NCBI GenBank assembly: GCA_020632925.1
Contig: JACKER010000007.1
Span: forward strand, 372,001-436,000
Length of the DNA: 64,000 bases
Direction of reading: 5' to 3'
From: Alphaproteobacteria bacterium
Lineage (GTDB): Bacteria; Myxococcota_A; UBA796; GCA-2862545
Below the pieces are notes generated by a model that ran no database searches, was not told the DNA's origin, and saw nothing but the letters and a program-made list of their open reading frames with translations. Below are positions 43,596-53,922 of this stretch, piece by piece. Position 1 is the stretch's first letter; every line of letters begins with the position of its first letter. Both the position numbers and the translations under genes were made by a program.

Positions 43596-45836
43596 ATGAG
43601 CCAGGAGGAGGCGGGACCGTCCGTGTTCGGTTTCGGCGGCGTCGTGCGCGCGGCCACCGTCGTCATCCTGCTGGCCAACCTCCTCGCGCTCGCGATCGGG
43701 GTCGCCCCGAACCTGTCCACGCGCCTGGTCCAGCTCGGCGAGGGCTTCTGGCCGGGCTACGGCAACGAGCTCCGCAACGATCCCATCGAGCCCGACTGCG
43801 ACGCGGCCGAGCTCGAGCGGCGCTCCGCGAGCTGCGTGTCGGCGGCCCCTGCGCCCTCGGGTGATCCCTTCGGCGGCAAGGATCCGTTCGGCGGTCCGGC
43901 ACCAGCCCCCACCGATCCGTTCGCGGGCAAGGACCCGTTCGCGGCGCCCGCGCCGGCCCCCGCTCCCGCGCCGGCACCCGCCCCGACGGATCCGTTCGCG
44001 GGCAAGGACCCGTTCGCGGCGCCCGCGCCGGCCCCCGCTCCCGCTCCGAACGACCCCTTCGCGGGCGCCGATCCGTTCGCGCCGGCCCCCGCGCCGACCG
44101 TGAGCTGCGACGCCCTTCGCAACCTGCACCAGCAGTGCGTCGAGCAGCACCGGGTGTACGACGAGACGCTCGCGCGCATCACCCCCTCGGTGCGGCGGTA
44201 CCGCGCGGTCGAGGGCCTGGTGGCCGATGTCGCGCACTTCGGCTTCTGGAAGCACACGCTCGTGCTGGTGGTCCTGCTCGGCGCCGCCAGCGCGTCGTCC
44301 GCGCGGATGCACGTCGCCCTGCGGACGCCCGAGTCCCGCGCCGAGCACGTCGCGGCCGAGGTCTCCCAGATCCTCACGCACGTGTTGTGGATGTCGAGCT
44401 GCCTCGCCGACTGGCAGGTCCAGCGGCTCTCCACCGCCGAGGTCGAGGATCCGGCGCTCCCGCCGATGTTCGCCGCGGGGTTCCTCGTGCTGGCGGCGAT
44501 GCACGTGGTCCACCTGCTGCACCCGCGCCCCGGGCTCGACGGCAAGCCGTCGCTGACGCGCATCCTGATGTGCATCCCGCTGTACGCCTGGATGACGCTG
44601 GTGTCGGGCGTCTGGTTCCTGGGCGTCGAGCACCACTGGTCGGGGCAGGCGATCTACCTGCACAAGTTCATCGCCTACCCCAACATCTACCTGGGGATCG
44701 GCCTGTACGTCTGGGCCGGCATGCTGCTGTCCGAGACCCGGCTGGCGCAGCTCGCGTTCGACGTGATTACGCCGTGGCGGGTGGCGCCCAACCTGCTCGG
44801 CTGGCTGGTGGCCGTCGTGAGCGCCGTTCCCACCGCGTACAGCGGGGCCTCGGGCATCTTCGTCATCGCGACCGGCAAGACGGTCTACGGCCGGCTGGTG
44901 GACGCGGGCGCGAACCGTCGCATGGCGCTGGGCGCGACGGCGATGTCGGGCAGCCTCGGCGTCGTGCTGCGCCCCTGCCTCGTGGTCGTGCTCATCGCCG
45001 TGCTCAACAGCCAGGTCACGACCGACGGGCTGTTCTCCAACGGGCTGCTCGTGTTCGGGCTGACGAGCACGCTCTACCTCCTGGCGTCCCTGTTCGCGAG
45101 CGGCCAGTCGGAGCCGCGCCCGCCGGACACGTCGACGGAACCTGCGTCCCGGCGCAGCCTCGCGGCCGTCACCCAGCTCGTGCCCTTCCTGCTGATCGCG
45201 GTGGCCGTGGTGCTGGCGTACCGCGTGATCTTCGCCATCCACGTCAACGAGCACACGGCGCAGCTCGTCCTGCCGGTCGGCATGCTGCTGCTCGTCGCCT
45301 GGGACCGCCTGCTCCGCCCGGGCCTCGCCACGCGCACGCTCGCGACCCCGCTGTCGCACGCCTCCCGCGAGACGAGCCACCACGCGGGCGCGCTGCTGAT
45401 GGTCATGGCCGGCAGCGTCGGCTTCGGCGGGGTCGTGGAGCGCAGCGAGGTGATGTCGCTCGTGCCGCAGGACCTGGGCTCGCCCTTCCTCGCGATGTCG
45501 CTGCTGGTGTTCGTGATGGTGCTGGTCGGGATGCTCATGGACGCGCTCGGCGCCGTCATCCTCGTGTCCGTGACGCTGGCTCCGCTGGCGTACGACAACG
45601 GCATCCAGCCCGTGCACTTCTGGATGATGACGCTGGTGGCCTTCGAGCTCGGGTACCTCACGCCCCCGGTCGGGCTGAACTTCCTGCTCGCGCGGCAGGT
45701 CATCGGCCCCGAGTCCTACGTCGAGCGGTACCCCGCGGAGGGCTTCTTCCGGACCTGGGAACACCTGATCGTGCCGGTCAGCGTGATGGCGACCTCGCTC
45801 GTGATCGTCGCCTTCGTGCCGTTCTTCTTCTACTGA
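43596..45836 (+). CDS. TRAP transporter large permease (DctM-like) with a long Pro/Ala/Asp-Phe repeat loop
   Basis: A 746-residue membrane protein. The second half is a DctM-type permease: IYLGIGLYVWAGMLL, NLLGWLVAVVSAVPTAYSGASG (parts WLVAVVSAVPTAYSG), MALGATAMSGSLGVVL, and the C-terminal AFELGYLTPPVGLNFLLA. One helix at about 17-38 precedes a periplasmic or cytoplasmic loop (residues about 85-165) of DPFAGKDPFAAPAPAP repeats, then further helices that may represent a fused small subunit. TRAP systems import organic acids with a DctP-type binding protein; none is encoded nearby. Several conserved blocks differ from classical DctM, so the substrate is open. Confidence 0.75.
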   Translation: MSQEEAGPSVFGFGGVVRAATVVILLANLLALAIGVAPNLSTRLVQLGEGFWPGYGNELRNDPIEPDCDAAELERRSASCVSAAPAPSGDPFGGKDPFGGPAPAPTDPFAGKDPFAAPAPAPAPAPAPAPTDPFAGKDPFAAPAPAPAPAPNDPFAGADPFAPAPAPTVSCDALRNLHQQCVEQHRVYDETLARITPSVRRYRAVEGLVADVAHFGFWKHTLVLVVLLGAASASSARMHVALRTPESRAEHVAAEVSQILTHVLWMSSCLADWQVQRLSTAEVEDPALPPMFAAGFLVLAAMHVVHLLHPRPGLDGKPSLTRILMCIPLYAWMTLVSGVWFLGVEHHWSGQAIYLHKFIAYPNIYLGIGLYVWAGMLLSETRLAQLAFDVITPWRVAPNLLGWLVAVVSAVPTAYSGASGIFVIATGKTVYGRLVDAGANRRMALGATAMSGSLGVVLRPCLVVVLIAVLNSQVTTDGLFSNGLLVFGLTSTLYLLASLFASGQSEPRPPDTSTEPASRRSLAAVTQLVPFLLIAVAVVLAYRVIFAIHVNEHTAQLVLPVGMLLLVAWDRLLRPGLATRTLATPLSHASRETSHHAGALLMVMAGSVGFGGVVERSEVMSLVPQDLGSPFLAMSLLVFVMVLVGMLMDALGAVILVSVTLAPLAYDNGIQPVHFWMMTLVAFELGYLTPPVGLNFLLARQVIGPESYVERYPAEGFFRTWEHLIVPVSVMATSLVIVAFVPFFFY
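43914..44044 (+). repeat. 56-bp perfect direct repeat, period 75, inside the permease gene
   Basis: Identical 56-base segments at 43914-43969 and 43989-44044 encode DPFAGKDPFAAPAPAPAP. The period of 75 bases equals 25 codons, so gain or loss of a unit keeps the frame. Weaker copies flank it (from 43862 and to 44095). Confidence 0.88.
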
Positions 45837-48800
45837 CCGGCGAGCGCGTCCGCGCGGGCCACGTTGCCGAGCCGCCGCCAGGTGCTGGCCGCCGCCTCCC
45901 GCGCACGGGCCGCGAGGTCCCGGTGGCCGAGCGCGTCCAGGTCGGTCGCCGCCCGCTCGAGCAGCACGGCCGTGTCGGTGTGGACCACGGGGGGCGCGAG
46001 CAACCCGTCGAGGGCCCGCTCCAGCGGCACCGACGCCGAAGGGTCGCCGAGCTCCGCCAGCGCCGTCGCGAGGTAGAGCTCGCAGCGGGGGAGGTGGTGG
46101 AGCTGCCCCGTGTCGATCAGCCGCTCGCGCTCTCCGCGGATCAACGCCAGACCCTCCTGCGGCTCGCCGTCCATGCACCGGATCAGCCCGAAGCCCATGC
46201 GCAGGATGCCGTCGAGGTTGGTGCCGATGTCGCGGGTCAGGTCCGTGGCCTCCACGTACGTCGCGCGGGCCGCGGCGATGTCGCCCAGGTCGCGCTGGCA
46301 GCTGGCGATCGTGCCGAGCGCGGCCGCGTACCCCATCCGGTCGCCGCAACGCTCGAAGTGCCGTAGCGCCTGGCGCATCTCGTCGATCGCCTCCGGCAGG
46401 CGCAGGCGAGCCTGGGCCATCGTCGCCACCATCAGGTGGTGGCCGCCGTGCACCAGGGCCGAGGCGTCGGGCCGCAGCTTGTCCTTCATCTGCCCGACCC
46501 AGATCTCCGCCTGGTCGAGATCACCGGCATAGATCGTGGCCGCCGCCAGCCCCCGGAGGCAGGCCAGCTCACCGTCGACCTCGTTCTCGGCGACGCAGAT
46601 GTCCTTGGCCTCCAGGAAGTACGCGATGCTCTGCGGCAGGTCCCAGCGCATGAGCGCCGCGCGCCCGAGCGCTGAGAGCGCGTGGCCCCGCTCCTGGCTC
46701 CAGCCGTGCAGCTCGGCCTCGTGCATCATGCGTCGGGCCAGCTCGTCGCCCAGCTCGAGGTCGGAGCGCTGCTGGGCGAGGGCGCAGGCCACGAACAGGC
46801 GGCGGCCCCAGCGCCGGTCGTCCGCCGGGATCGCGGAGGCCTCGAGCGCGCGGTCGGCGTCCGCGATCAGCTCGGTGGCGCGCGGGAAGTCGGCCCGGAC
46901 CAGCGCCCGCAGGGCCCCCTCGAGCAACGGGGAGGCCGCCTCATCGAACGCGCGGGCGCGGAGGAGGTGCCGTCCGCGGCGCTCGTCGTCGGCGATCGCG
47001 TGGGCGCAGGCGAGGTGCATCCGCGAGCGATCGTCCTCGGCGATCGAGGCCTCCACCGCCTCGCGGAGCAGACCGTGGACGAAGGCCCAGCCCAGACGCG
47101 GATCCTCGGCGCTCGCGAGGCGGCGCACGACCAGATCGCGCGCGAGGTGGTCCGAGGGGTGGACCCCGAGCTCGGCGCAGGCCGCCAGCCACTCCGCGGT
47201 CTGGATCTCGCGCCCCAGGAGAGCGGCGACCCGCAGCGCAGCGGCGTCGTCGCTCGGACGCTGGTCCAGGAAGCGCAAGAGCCGTCGATCCCAGACCTCC
47301 CGCAGCGTGGTCGGCAGCATGGCGGGCGCGCCCGGAGCGAGCGTGAACCCTTCCGGCCCGGGCTCCAGCAGGTGCCCGTGGATCCAGTCGCCGACGACCT
47401 GGATGGCGAACATCGGGTTGCCGTCGGTGCGGGCGTCGACCATGCGCGCCAGCGTCGGCGACAGACCCAGCAGGTGGCGGAGCAGCGGCGTGCGGTCGTG
47501 CTGGGGGAGGGGACCGAGGGCGACCTTGACCGTGTCCGGCAGGCCGAGCACCGTCTCGACCAGAGCCCGCTCCGCCGGACGCTCCACGAGGGCCTCGTCC
47601 GCCACCGTGAGCACCACCAGCACCGGGAGAGCGGAGCGTCGGACCGCCAGCGCGCACGCCAGGGCGTCCAGGCCCCACTGCGCGTCGTCGAGCAGGAGGA
47701 GCACCGGGCGTTCGCGTGCCAGGAGCTCGATCAGCCGCACCACGGCGTGGTGGCGCTCCGCGGGCGAGCGGCGCGTGCTGCGATCCTCGAGCCGGTCGAG
47801 GGTCTCGACGAGCCAGGTGTCGTCCTCGGGTGCGCCGAGTCCCACCAGGATCGCGCGGATCCGTTCGCGTCGGGCCTCGGGCGCCATCCCGCCCAGCACG
47901 AGCGCGCGGTCGACCATGGGTCCGAGCCCGCTCATGGGGCCGGCGTCGGCGTCGTGCACCGCGTCGAGCACCGTGGCGGCCCCGAGCTCCCGCGCGCGCT
48001 CCACGAGCCATGCCGCCAGGCGGCTCTTCCCGACGCCGCTCGGGCCGCGGATCACCGCGACCGCGGAGCGCTCCTCGTTCCGCACGTCGAGCAGCGTGTT
48101 CCAGAGCCGATCGCGCTCCTGCTCGCGCCCGACCAGGGGCAGCGTCCGCAGACCCCACAGGCCGAGCCCCGCACCGACGATGCGCGCGGGCCGTGCGGGA
48201 GCGTCCCGGGCCCGCCAGCGACCCGGCATCGGCGCCACCCGCGGGCGATAGCTCGTGCCTTCGCCGACCCCCCAGCCCGTGTGGGAGGTGCTCTCGGTGA
48301 CGCCGTCGTGCACGAGCGTGGTGTGGTCGGGCGGCTGCGGCGGGGTCGGCATGGTGCCCACGACGGGGGGATCCACCAGCCGGGCCAGCGCCCAGGCGGC
48401 GTCAGCGGCGCAGCGGTACCGGCGGGCGGGGTCCTTGGCGAGCAGGCGCCGTAGCCAGGCCTCGAAGCCGACCGGGACCGCGCACCGCGCCTGGAGCGGC
48501 CGCAGCTCGCCCTGGAGGTGCCCGTAGGCCTGCTCCGCCCAGGTGCGACCCGGGTAGGGGCGCTCGCCCGCCACCACCATCCAGGCGAGCGCGCCGAGCG
48601 AGTACAGGTCGGTCCACGGCCCGAAGTCCCGCCAGCGGCCCTCGAACTGCTCGGGCGCCATGACCGAGGGGGTCCCGCTCTGCACGAAGCGCCCCTCGGT
48701 CTCCCCCTGGAGGTGGGCGATGCCGAAGTCGGTGAGCTTGTATCGGCCGTCGCTGGACCGGAGCACGTTGCCGACCTTGAGGTCGCGGTGGATCACCCCG

Positions 48801-49198
48801 CGGGCGTGGGCGTGGGCGAGCGCGTCGAGGGTGGCGTCGAGGAACCGGCGGGTCTCGGGCCACGTGATGGTTCGCGCGACGGTCGCGAGCGTGCCGCCGT
48901 CGACGTACTCCATCGCGATCCACGGCCGTCCGGCGGTCAGCTGGCCCTCGCTGCGCGCCGCGTCCTCCTCGGGGATCTCGCCGTAGTCGAAGACGAGCAC
49001 GATGCCCGGGTGGTCGAGTGAGGCGATCGCGCGCGCCTCGACGTGGAAGGCGGCGATCCGGTCCGGGTTCTCCTCGTCTCCGGGGAGCAGCTTGAGCGCG
49101 ACGTCGACCTCCTGGACGGCGTGGCGTGCCATCCACACCTCCCCCATGCCCCCGCGGGCGATGAGGTGCTGCAGCTCGAAGGGACCGATGGTGCGCAT
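45830..49198 (-). CDS. Ser/Thr protein kinase fused to AAA ATPase and TPR region
   Basis: An 1122-residue signalling protein. The kinase (about 7-275) has RGGMGEVWMAR, the VALK lysine 36, HRDLKVGN (137-144) and DFG (157-159). A linker follows, then an ATPase with Walker A GPSGVGKS (385-392), Walker B LLLLDDAQWGLD and the rest of a predicted AAA_16/STAND domain. The C-terminal part (about 700-1100) is made of TPR-like helices (GHALSALGRAALMRWDLPQS, cut here as ALSALGRAALMRWD). Such kinases are frequent in myxobacteria. The stop overlaps the permease end by seven bases. Its TAGAAT -10-like box overlaps the methyltransferase stop. Confidence 0.92.
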   Translation of the reverse strand: MRTIGPFELQHLIARGGMGEVWMARHAVQEVDVALKLLPGDEENPDRIAAFHVEARAIASLDHPGIVLVFDYGEIPEEDAARSEGQLTAGRPWIAMEYVDGGTLATVARTITWPETRRFLDATLDALAHAHARGVIHRDLKVGNVLRSSDGRYKLTDFGIAHLQGETEGRFVQSGTPSVMAPEQFEGRWRDFGPWTDLYSLGALAWMVVAGERPYPGRTWAEQAYGHLQGELRPLQARCAVPVGFEAWLRRLLAKDPARRYRCAADAAWALARLVDPPVVGTMPTPPQPPDHTTLVHDGVTESTSHTGWGVGEGTSYRPRVAPMPGRWRARDAPARPARIVGAGLGLWGLRTLPLVGREQERDRLWNTLLDVRNEERSAVAVIRGPSGVGKSRLAAWLVERARELGAATVLDAVHDADAGPMSGLGPMVDRALVLGGMAPEARRERIRAILVGLGAPEDDTWLVETLDRLEDRSTRRSPAERHHAVVRLIELLARERPVLLLLDDAQWGLDALACALAVRRSALPVLVVLTVADEALVERPAERALVETVLGLPDTVKVALGPLPQHDRTPLLRHLLGLSPTLARMVDARTDGNPMFAIQVVGDWIHGHLLEPGPEGFTLAPGAPAMLPTTLREVWDRRLLRFLDQRPSDDAAALRVAALLGREIQTAEWLAACAELGVHPSDHLARDLVVRRLASAEDPRLGWAFVHGLLREAVEASIAEDDRSRMHLACAHAIADDERRGRHLLRARAFDEAASPLLEGALRALVRADFPRATELIADADRALEASAIPADDRRWGRRLFVACALAQQRSDLELGDELARRMMHEAELHGWSQERGHALSALGRAALMRWDLPQSIAYFLEAKDICVAENEVDGELACLRGLAAATIYAGDLDQAEIWVGQMKDKLRPDASALVHGGHHLMVATMAQARLRLPEAIDEMRQALRHFERCGDRMGYAAALGTIASCQRDLGDIAAARATYVEATDLTRDIGTNLDGILRMGFGLIRCMDGEPQEGLALIRGERERLIDTGQLHHLPRCELYLATALAELGDPSASVPLERALDGLLAPPVVHTDTAVLLERAATDLDALGHRDLAARAREAAASTWRRLGNVARADALAGQ

Positions 49199-49206
49199 CG
49201 CGAAGG

Positions 49207-49212
49207 ATTCTA
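49207..49212 (-). promoter_or_regulatory. TAGAAT -10-like box, eight bases before the kinase ATG
   Basis: On the minus strand TAGAAT-CCTTCGCG-ATG. The hexamer overlaps the stop codon of the methyltransferase gene (TAG). There is no Shine-Dalgarno for the ATG at 49198. Confidence 0.45.
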
Positions 49213-50208
49213 CGGCCTGGGGGCTCGCGTGGCTCGGTACAGGTACCGGCGGTTGCGTCCGCTCTCGCACAGCGGCAGCACCCCGTCGGTCTCGCGACGC
49301 CGGCCCTCCCACCAGCGGCGGCTGCCCTCGGCCTCGAACATCGCCTCCAGCGCGTCGACCGCCTCCTTCGAGCGTCGCCAGTGGGCGAGCTCGGCCTCGG
49401 TGTGCTCGGTGGTGGTGTACGTCAGGCCCGCCGCCCGGAGCGCCCTCGCGAGGCGTGTCCCATCGGGCGCCATCTCGGGATCGGGCACGTCCATCGTGGA
49501 CCAGAACGCGACCAGGCGACCTCCGGTACGCAGCGCGCGGGCGCAGGCGGCGACCAGGCGATCGAGGTCCTCCGCGAAGTAGAGCGTGTCGAAGGCGAGG
49601 ATCGCGTCGTAGCTGGCGGGCGGCGGGTCGACCTGGTCCAGCGCGAGGACCTCGAAGCGCAGGCCGTCGTCGCCGGCGGTGCGCTCGGACGCGCGGCGGA
49701 TCGCGGCAGGCGCGAAGTCCACGCCGTCGAGGGTGGCTCCCGTGCGGCGACGGACCTCCTCCGTCAGCGTTCCGACCCCGCAGCCCAGATCGAGCGCGCG
49801 CTGGCCGGGACCGAGCCCCGCGGCGGCGACGGCAGCGTCGAGCTGCTGCGGGTCGATCATGTCGAACGCCACGAAGGGCAGCCCGTTCACGCGGCGGCAG
49901 AACTCGCGGAAGGCCGCGCTCGCCTCGGCCGCGACCATCCACTCGCCGAAGGCCTCCGCCATCATCGCATCCACGAGGGCCTTCGCGCGGTCGGTGTGCG
50001 CCGGTGCGGTCGTCCACCGACCCTCCGCGGGGACCAGGGCCCCCTCGTCGACCAGACGTTCGAGCGCGGCGTCGATCGCTCCCGCATCCAGGGTGGCGTC
50101 GAGCAGGGCCACCAGCTCGTCCCGCGTGGGGACCTCCACCCCGGGTCGGCGCGCCCGGCGGCGCTCGGCGCGGTGCACCACGGCCAGCACTCGCTCTTCG
50201 GGTGTCAT
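49210..50208 (-). CDS. Class I SAM-dependent methyltransferase with N-terminal helical domain
   Basis: A 332-residue protein. The SAM-binding motif is RALDLGCGVGTLTEEV, then LDGVDFAPAAI (acidic end of beta 2) and YDAILAFDTLYFAED (motif IV). The N-terminal 110 residues are helical, with DELVALLDATLDAGAIDAALERL (parts DELVALLDATL) resembling a winged-helix-like dimerisation or recognition domain. AGGAGG stands seven bases before the ATG. It is divergent from miaA with 17 bases between, so the promoters overlap. The methyl acceptor is unknown. Confidence 0.84.
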   Translation of the reverse strand: MTPEERVLAVVHRAERRRARRPGVEVPTRDELVALLDATLDAGAIDAALERLVDEGALVPAEGRWTTAPAHTDRAKALVDAMMAEAFGEWMVAAEASAAFREFCRRVNGLPFVAFDMIDPQQLDAAVAAAGLGPGQRALDLGCGVGTLTEEVRRRTGATLDGVDFAPAAIRRASERTAGDDGLRFEVLALDQVDPPPASYDAILAFDTLYFAEDLDRLVAACARALRTGGRLVAFWSTMDVPDPEMAPDGTRLARALRAAGLTYTTTEHTEAELAHWRRSKEAVDALEAMFEAEGSRRWWEGRRRETDGVLPLCESGRNRRYLYRATRAPRP

Positions 50209-50225
50209 CCGGCTACCTCCTGGTG

Positions 50226-51095
50226 ATGCTCATCCTCGCGGGACCTACCGCCGCAGGCAAGACGGCGACCGCGGTGGAGGTGGCGCGCCGCTTCGACGCC
50301 GTGATCGTGTCGGCGGACGCGATGCAGGTGTACCGCGGCATGGACGTGGGGACCGCGAAGGTGACGCCCGAGGAGCAGGCGGGCGTGCCGCACTTCGGCA
50401 TCGACGTGGTCGATCCGCGCGATCCGTTCGACGCCGCCGCCTTCGTCGCGCTGGCGGAGGCGGTGCTGGCGACACACCCGAGGGTCGTCGTCGCTGGCGG
50501 GACCAGCCTGTACCTGCGGTCGCTGGTCCGTGGGCTCGTGCCGACGCCGCCCGTCGATCCCGCGCTGCGCGAGGAGCTCGAGGCGATCGAGGACCTCCAC
50601 GGCGAGCTGCGCCGCGTGGACCCCGAGCTCGCGGAGCGCCTGCACCCGAACGACCGCGTGCGGCTGGTGCGGGGGCTCGAGGTCTTCCGTCAGACGGGGG
50701 AGCGGATGTCCGAGCTCCAGCGCGCGCACGCGGCCGCCCCGGACCGGCACGCGCACGTGGGGCTGTGGCTCGATCGGCCCGATCTGTTCGAGCGCATCGA
50801 CCGCCGCGTCGAGAGCATGATGGCCGCCGGGTACCTCGACGAGGTTCGGCGGCTGCTGGACGACGGGGTGGGGCGCGACCTCAAGCCCATGCAGTCGCTC
50901 GGGTACCGGCACCTCTGCGACCACCTGCTGGACGGGCTGCCGCTGGACGAGGCCGTTCGGCGCACGGCGAGGGACACCCGACACTTCGCGCGCAAGCAGC
51001 GCACGTGGATGCGCCAGCTCGGGTACCCCCGGGTCGAGCCGCCGCACCTCGACGAGGCGTTGCGGGCGGCGGCGCGGGCGTTCACTTCGCCGTGA
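50226..51095 (+). CDS. miaA: tRNA dimethylallyltransferase
   Basis: A 289-residue MiaA. The P-loop is GPTAAGKT (6-13); the substrate-binding blocks VSADAMQVYRGMDVGTAK, FGIDVVDPRDPFDAA, VVAGGTSLYLRSLV and GLEVFRQTGERMSELQ follow in order, and the C-terminus has PMQSLGYRHLCDHLLDG and RDTRHFARKQRTWMR. It adds a dimethylallyl group to A37 of tRNAs reading UNN codons. Start ATG 50226 has no Shine-Dalgarno of its own because the CCTCC just upstream belongs to the opposite strand. The 3' end overlaps the convergent MFS gene by 14 bases. Confidence 0.94.
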   Translation: MLILAGPTAAGKTATAVEVARRFDAVIVSADAMQVYRGMDVGTAKVTPEEQAGVPHFGIDVVDPRDPFDAAAFVALAEAVLATHPRVVVAGGTSLYLRSLVRGLVPTPPVDPALREELEAIEDLHGELRRVDPELAERLHPNDRVRLVRGLEVFRQTGERMSELQRAHAAAPDRHAHVGLWLDRPDLFERIDRRVESMMAAGYLDEVRRLLDDGVGRDLKPMQSLGYRHLCDHLLDGLPLDEAVRRTARDTRHFARKQRTWMRQLGYPRVEPPHLDEALRAAARAFTSP

Positions 51096-52314
51096 CGGGC
51101 TCGACCTCGTCGACCGTGCCCACGCTGCCCATCCGCACGACCGTGGCCACGGCGAGCACGGCGGCTCCCGCGAGCGAGGCGACGGGGCAGAGCCAGAGCG
51201 CGGACTGCAGCCCGAGCGCATCGGAGAGCGCGCCCACCGCCGGGGCGCCGAGGCCCAGGCCGATCACGTTGACGACGAGCGTGTAGACCGAGATCGCGGT
51301 GGCGCGGTGCATGGCCGGGACGGCGTCCTGCACGTCGGCGGAGGCGGCACCCAGCCACGCGAGGCCGAGCGCGAGGATGGCGAAGCACGCGACGAGCGCG
51401 ACGGGCAGGGACGGCGCGGCGAGGAGGAGCGCCCAGGCGCCGGCGCCGAGCACGCCCACCGTCGCGCCGAACACGAGGCGCCCGCCGAGCATCCGGCGCT
51501 CGAGCCGGTCGGAGAGCCAGCCGCCGAGCGCGGTGCCGAGGAGGCCGCCGGCCACGGCGCAGATGCCGACCCAGAGGCCGACCTCGCCGATGCCACGCTC
51601 GTAGCGGGCGGCGAGCAGCTTGGGGATCCACATGCCGGCCGCGTTCGAGGCGACGGCGACGGAGGCGTACCCGGCGATGGTGAGCAGCAGGGCCTTGTTG
51701 CGCAGCAGCAGGGACCAGGGGGAGCTCGCCGCCGCCGGCTTCTCGCGGGCGCCGCGCTCGGGCTCGGGCAGCATGAGCACCGCGAGCGCCACAAGGAGCC
51801 CGGGGAGCGACAGCATCGGGAAGGTGGCCCGCCAGCCGAAGTGCTGCCCCATCCAGCCGCCCGCGATCATCGCGATGCCCGCGCCCACCGGGATGCCGGC
51901 CGCGAACAGGGCGGACGCGGTGCCGCGGCGCGACGGCGGGAACCAGTCGGCGAGCAGCGAGTACGCTGCAGGGCCGAGCGTGGCCTCGCCCACGCCGACG
52001 AGGACGCGGCAGGCGAGGAGCGCCAGGAAGCCCCCGGCGAGGCCGGTGCCGGCGGACGCGAGGCTCCACACGGCCAACCCGGCGGCGATGAGCTTCGTGC
52101 GGCTCACGCGGTCCGAGAGCCGGCCGAAGGGCACGCCGAGGGTCGTGTAGAACAGGACGAACGAGGTCGATCCGAGCAGCGCGAGCCCGAGGTCCGACAG
52201 CTCGAGCTCCTTCCGGATGGGCTCGAACAGGATGTAGACCAGGCTGCGGTCCAGGTAGTTGAGCGTGTAGACCACGAACAGGACCAGCAGCCCCACGTTC
52301 CCGCGCTTCATCAT
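51082..52314 (-). CDS. MFS transporter
   Basis: A 410-residue major facilitator with twelve predicted helices. The opening LLVLFVVYTLNYLDRSLVYIL matches the NYLDR signature of the spinster/anion-cation symporter-type MFS group, and the loop 2-3 motif is GRLSDRVSRTKLI (GxLaDRxGRR type), repeated as GGWLSDRLERR in the second half. The start ATG at 52314 is chosen because GGGGGA lies five bases upstream and a longer frame (ATG 52344) would place the promoter palindrome inside the coding region. Substrate is unknown; similar carriers move organic anions or lipids. Confidence 0.88.
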   Translation of the reverse strand: MMKRGNVGLLVLFVVYTLNYLDRSLVYILFEPIRKELELSDLGLALLGSTSFVLFYTTLGVPFGRLSDRVSRTKLIAAGLAVWSLASAGTGLAGGFLALLACRVLVGVGEATLGPAAYSLLADWFPPSRRGTASALFAAGIPVGAGIAMIAGGWMGQHFGWRATFPMLSLPGLLVALAVLMLPEPERGAREKPAAASSPWSLLLRNKALLLTIAGYASVAVASNAAGMWIPKLLAARYERGIGEVGLWVGICAVAGGLLGTALGGWLSDRLERRMLGGRLVFGATVGVLGAGAWALLLAAPSLPVALVACFAILALGLAWLGAASADVQDAVPAMHRATAISVYTLVVNVIGLGLGAPAVGALSDALGLQSALWLCPVASLAGAAVLAVATVVRMGSVGTVDEVEPVTAK

Positions 52315-52330
52315 GACGATCCCCCGGTTG

Positions 52331-52367
52331 TTGCGACGCAGCATATCGTCGTCGTGCTGCGTTGCAA
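52331..52367 (-). promoter_or_regulatory. Palindromic promoter/operator of the MFS gene
   Basis: TTGCGACGCAGCA (52331-52343) and TGCTGCGTTGCAA (52355-52367) are inverted, 12 of 13 positions matching, spaced by 11 bases. On the minus strand TTGCAA in one arm and TATGCT at the spacer/other-arm border are separated by 16 bases and resemble -35 and -10 elements. A dimeric repressor bound here would cover both. The arrangement suits a TetR- or LysR-like regulator, but no such gene lies in the window. Confidence 0.65.
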
Positions 52368-52548
52368 CACCAAATGTCGATGGGGTCGGAGGGGCTACGG
52401 GCTACGGGCTACGTGCTACAGGCTACGCTGCGGGGCTGCGGGCCACGGCACGGTCCGTTACGCTGGTGCCGGTCGCATCCTCACCGGACCCCGCCACGGG
52501 CATGGGCATACGCAGCCAGCCGCGGGGTGCCGATACCTGGCCTGCAGC
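52368..52548. other. Intergenic region between MFS and sigma-54 regulator genes
   Basis: 181 bases without a gene, holding the heptamer array and the region downstream of the minus-strand regulator gene. I see no terminator with a T-tract. Confidence 0.5.
52392..52446 (+). repeat. Heptanucleotide array, GGGCTAC family
   Basis: Three perfect GGGCTAC units (52392-52412), then GTGCTAC, AGGCTAC, a broken stretch, GGGCTGC and GGGCCAC. The unit is the same as that at 804-817 and the reverse complement of that at 906-966. Confidence 0.88.

Positions 52549-53918
<1,370 letters not shown>

Positions 53919-53922
<4 letters not shown>

Noticed and set aside
43428..46349. 973-codon minus-strand frame opposite the permease
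   Set aside because: Shadow of the permease and kinase genes; composition is Arg/Gly/His-rich and lacks membrane or domain features.
52315..52344. Upstream ATG (52344) as the MFS start
   Set aside because: It would place the promoter palindrome over the start region and has no ribosome-binding site; ATG 52314 has GGGGGA five bases upstream.
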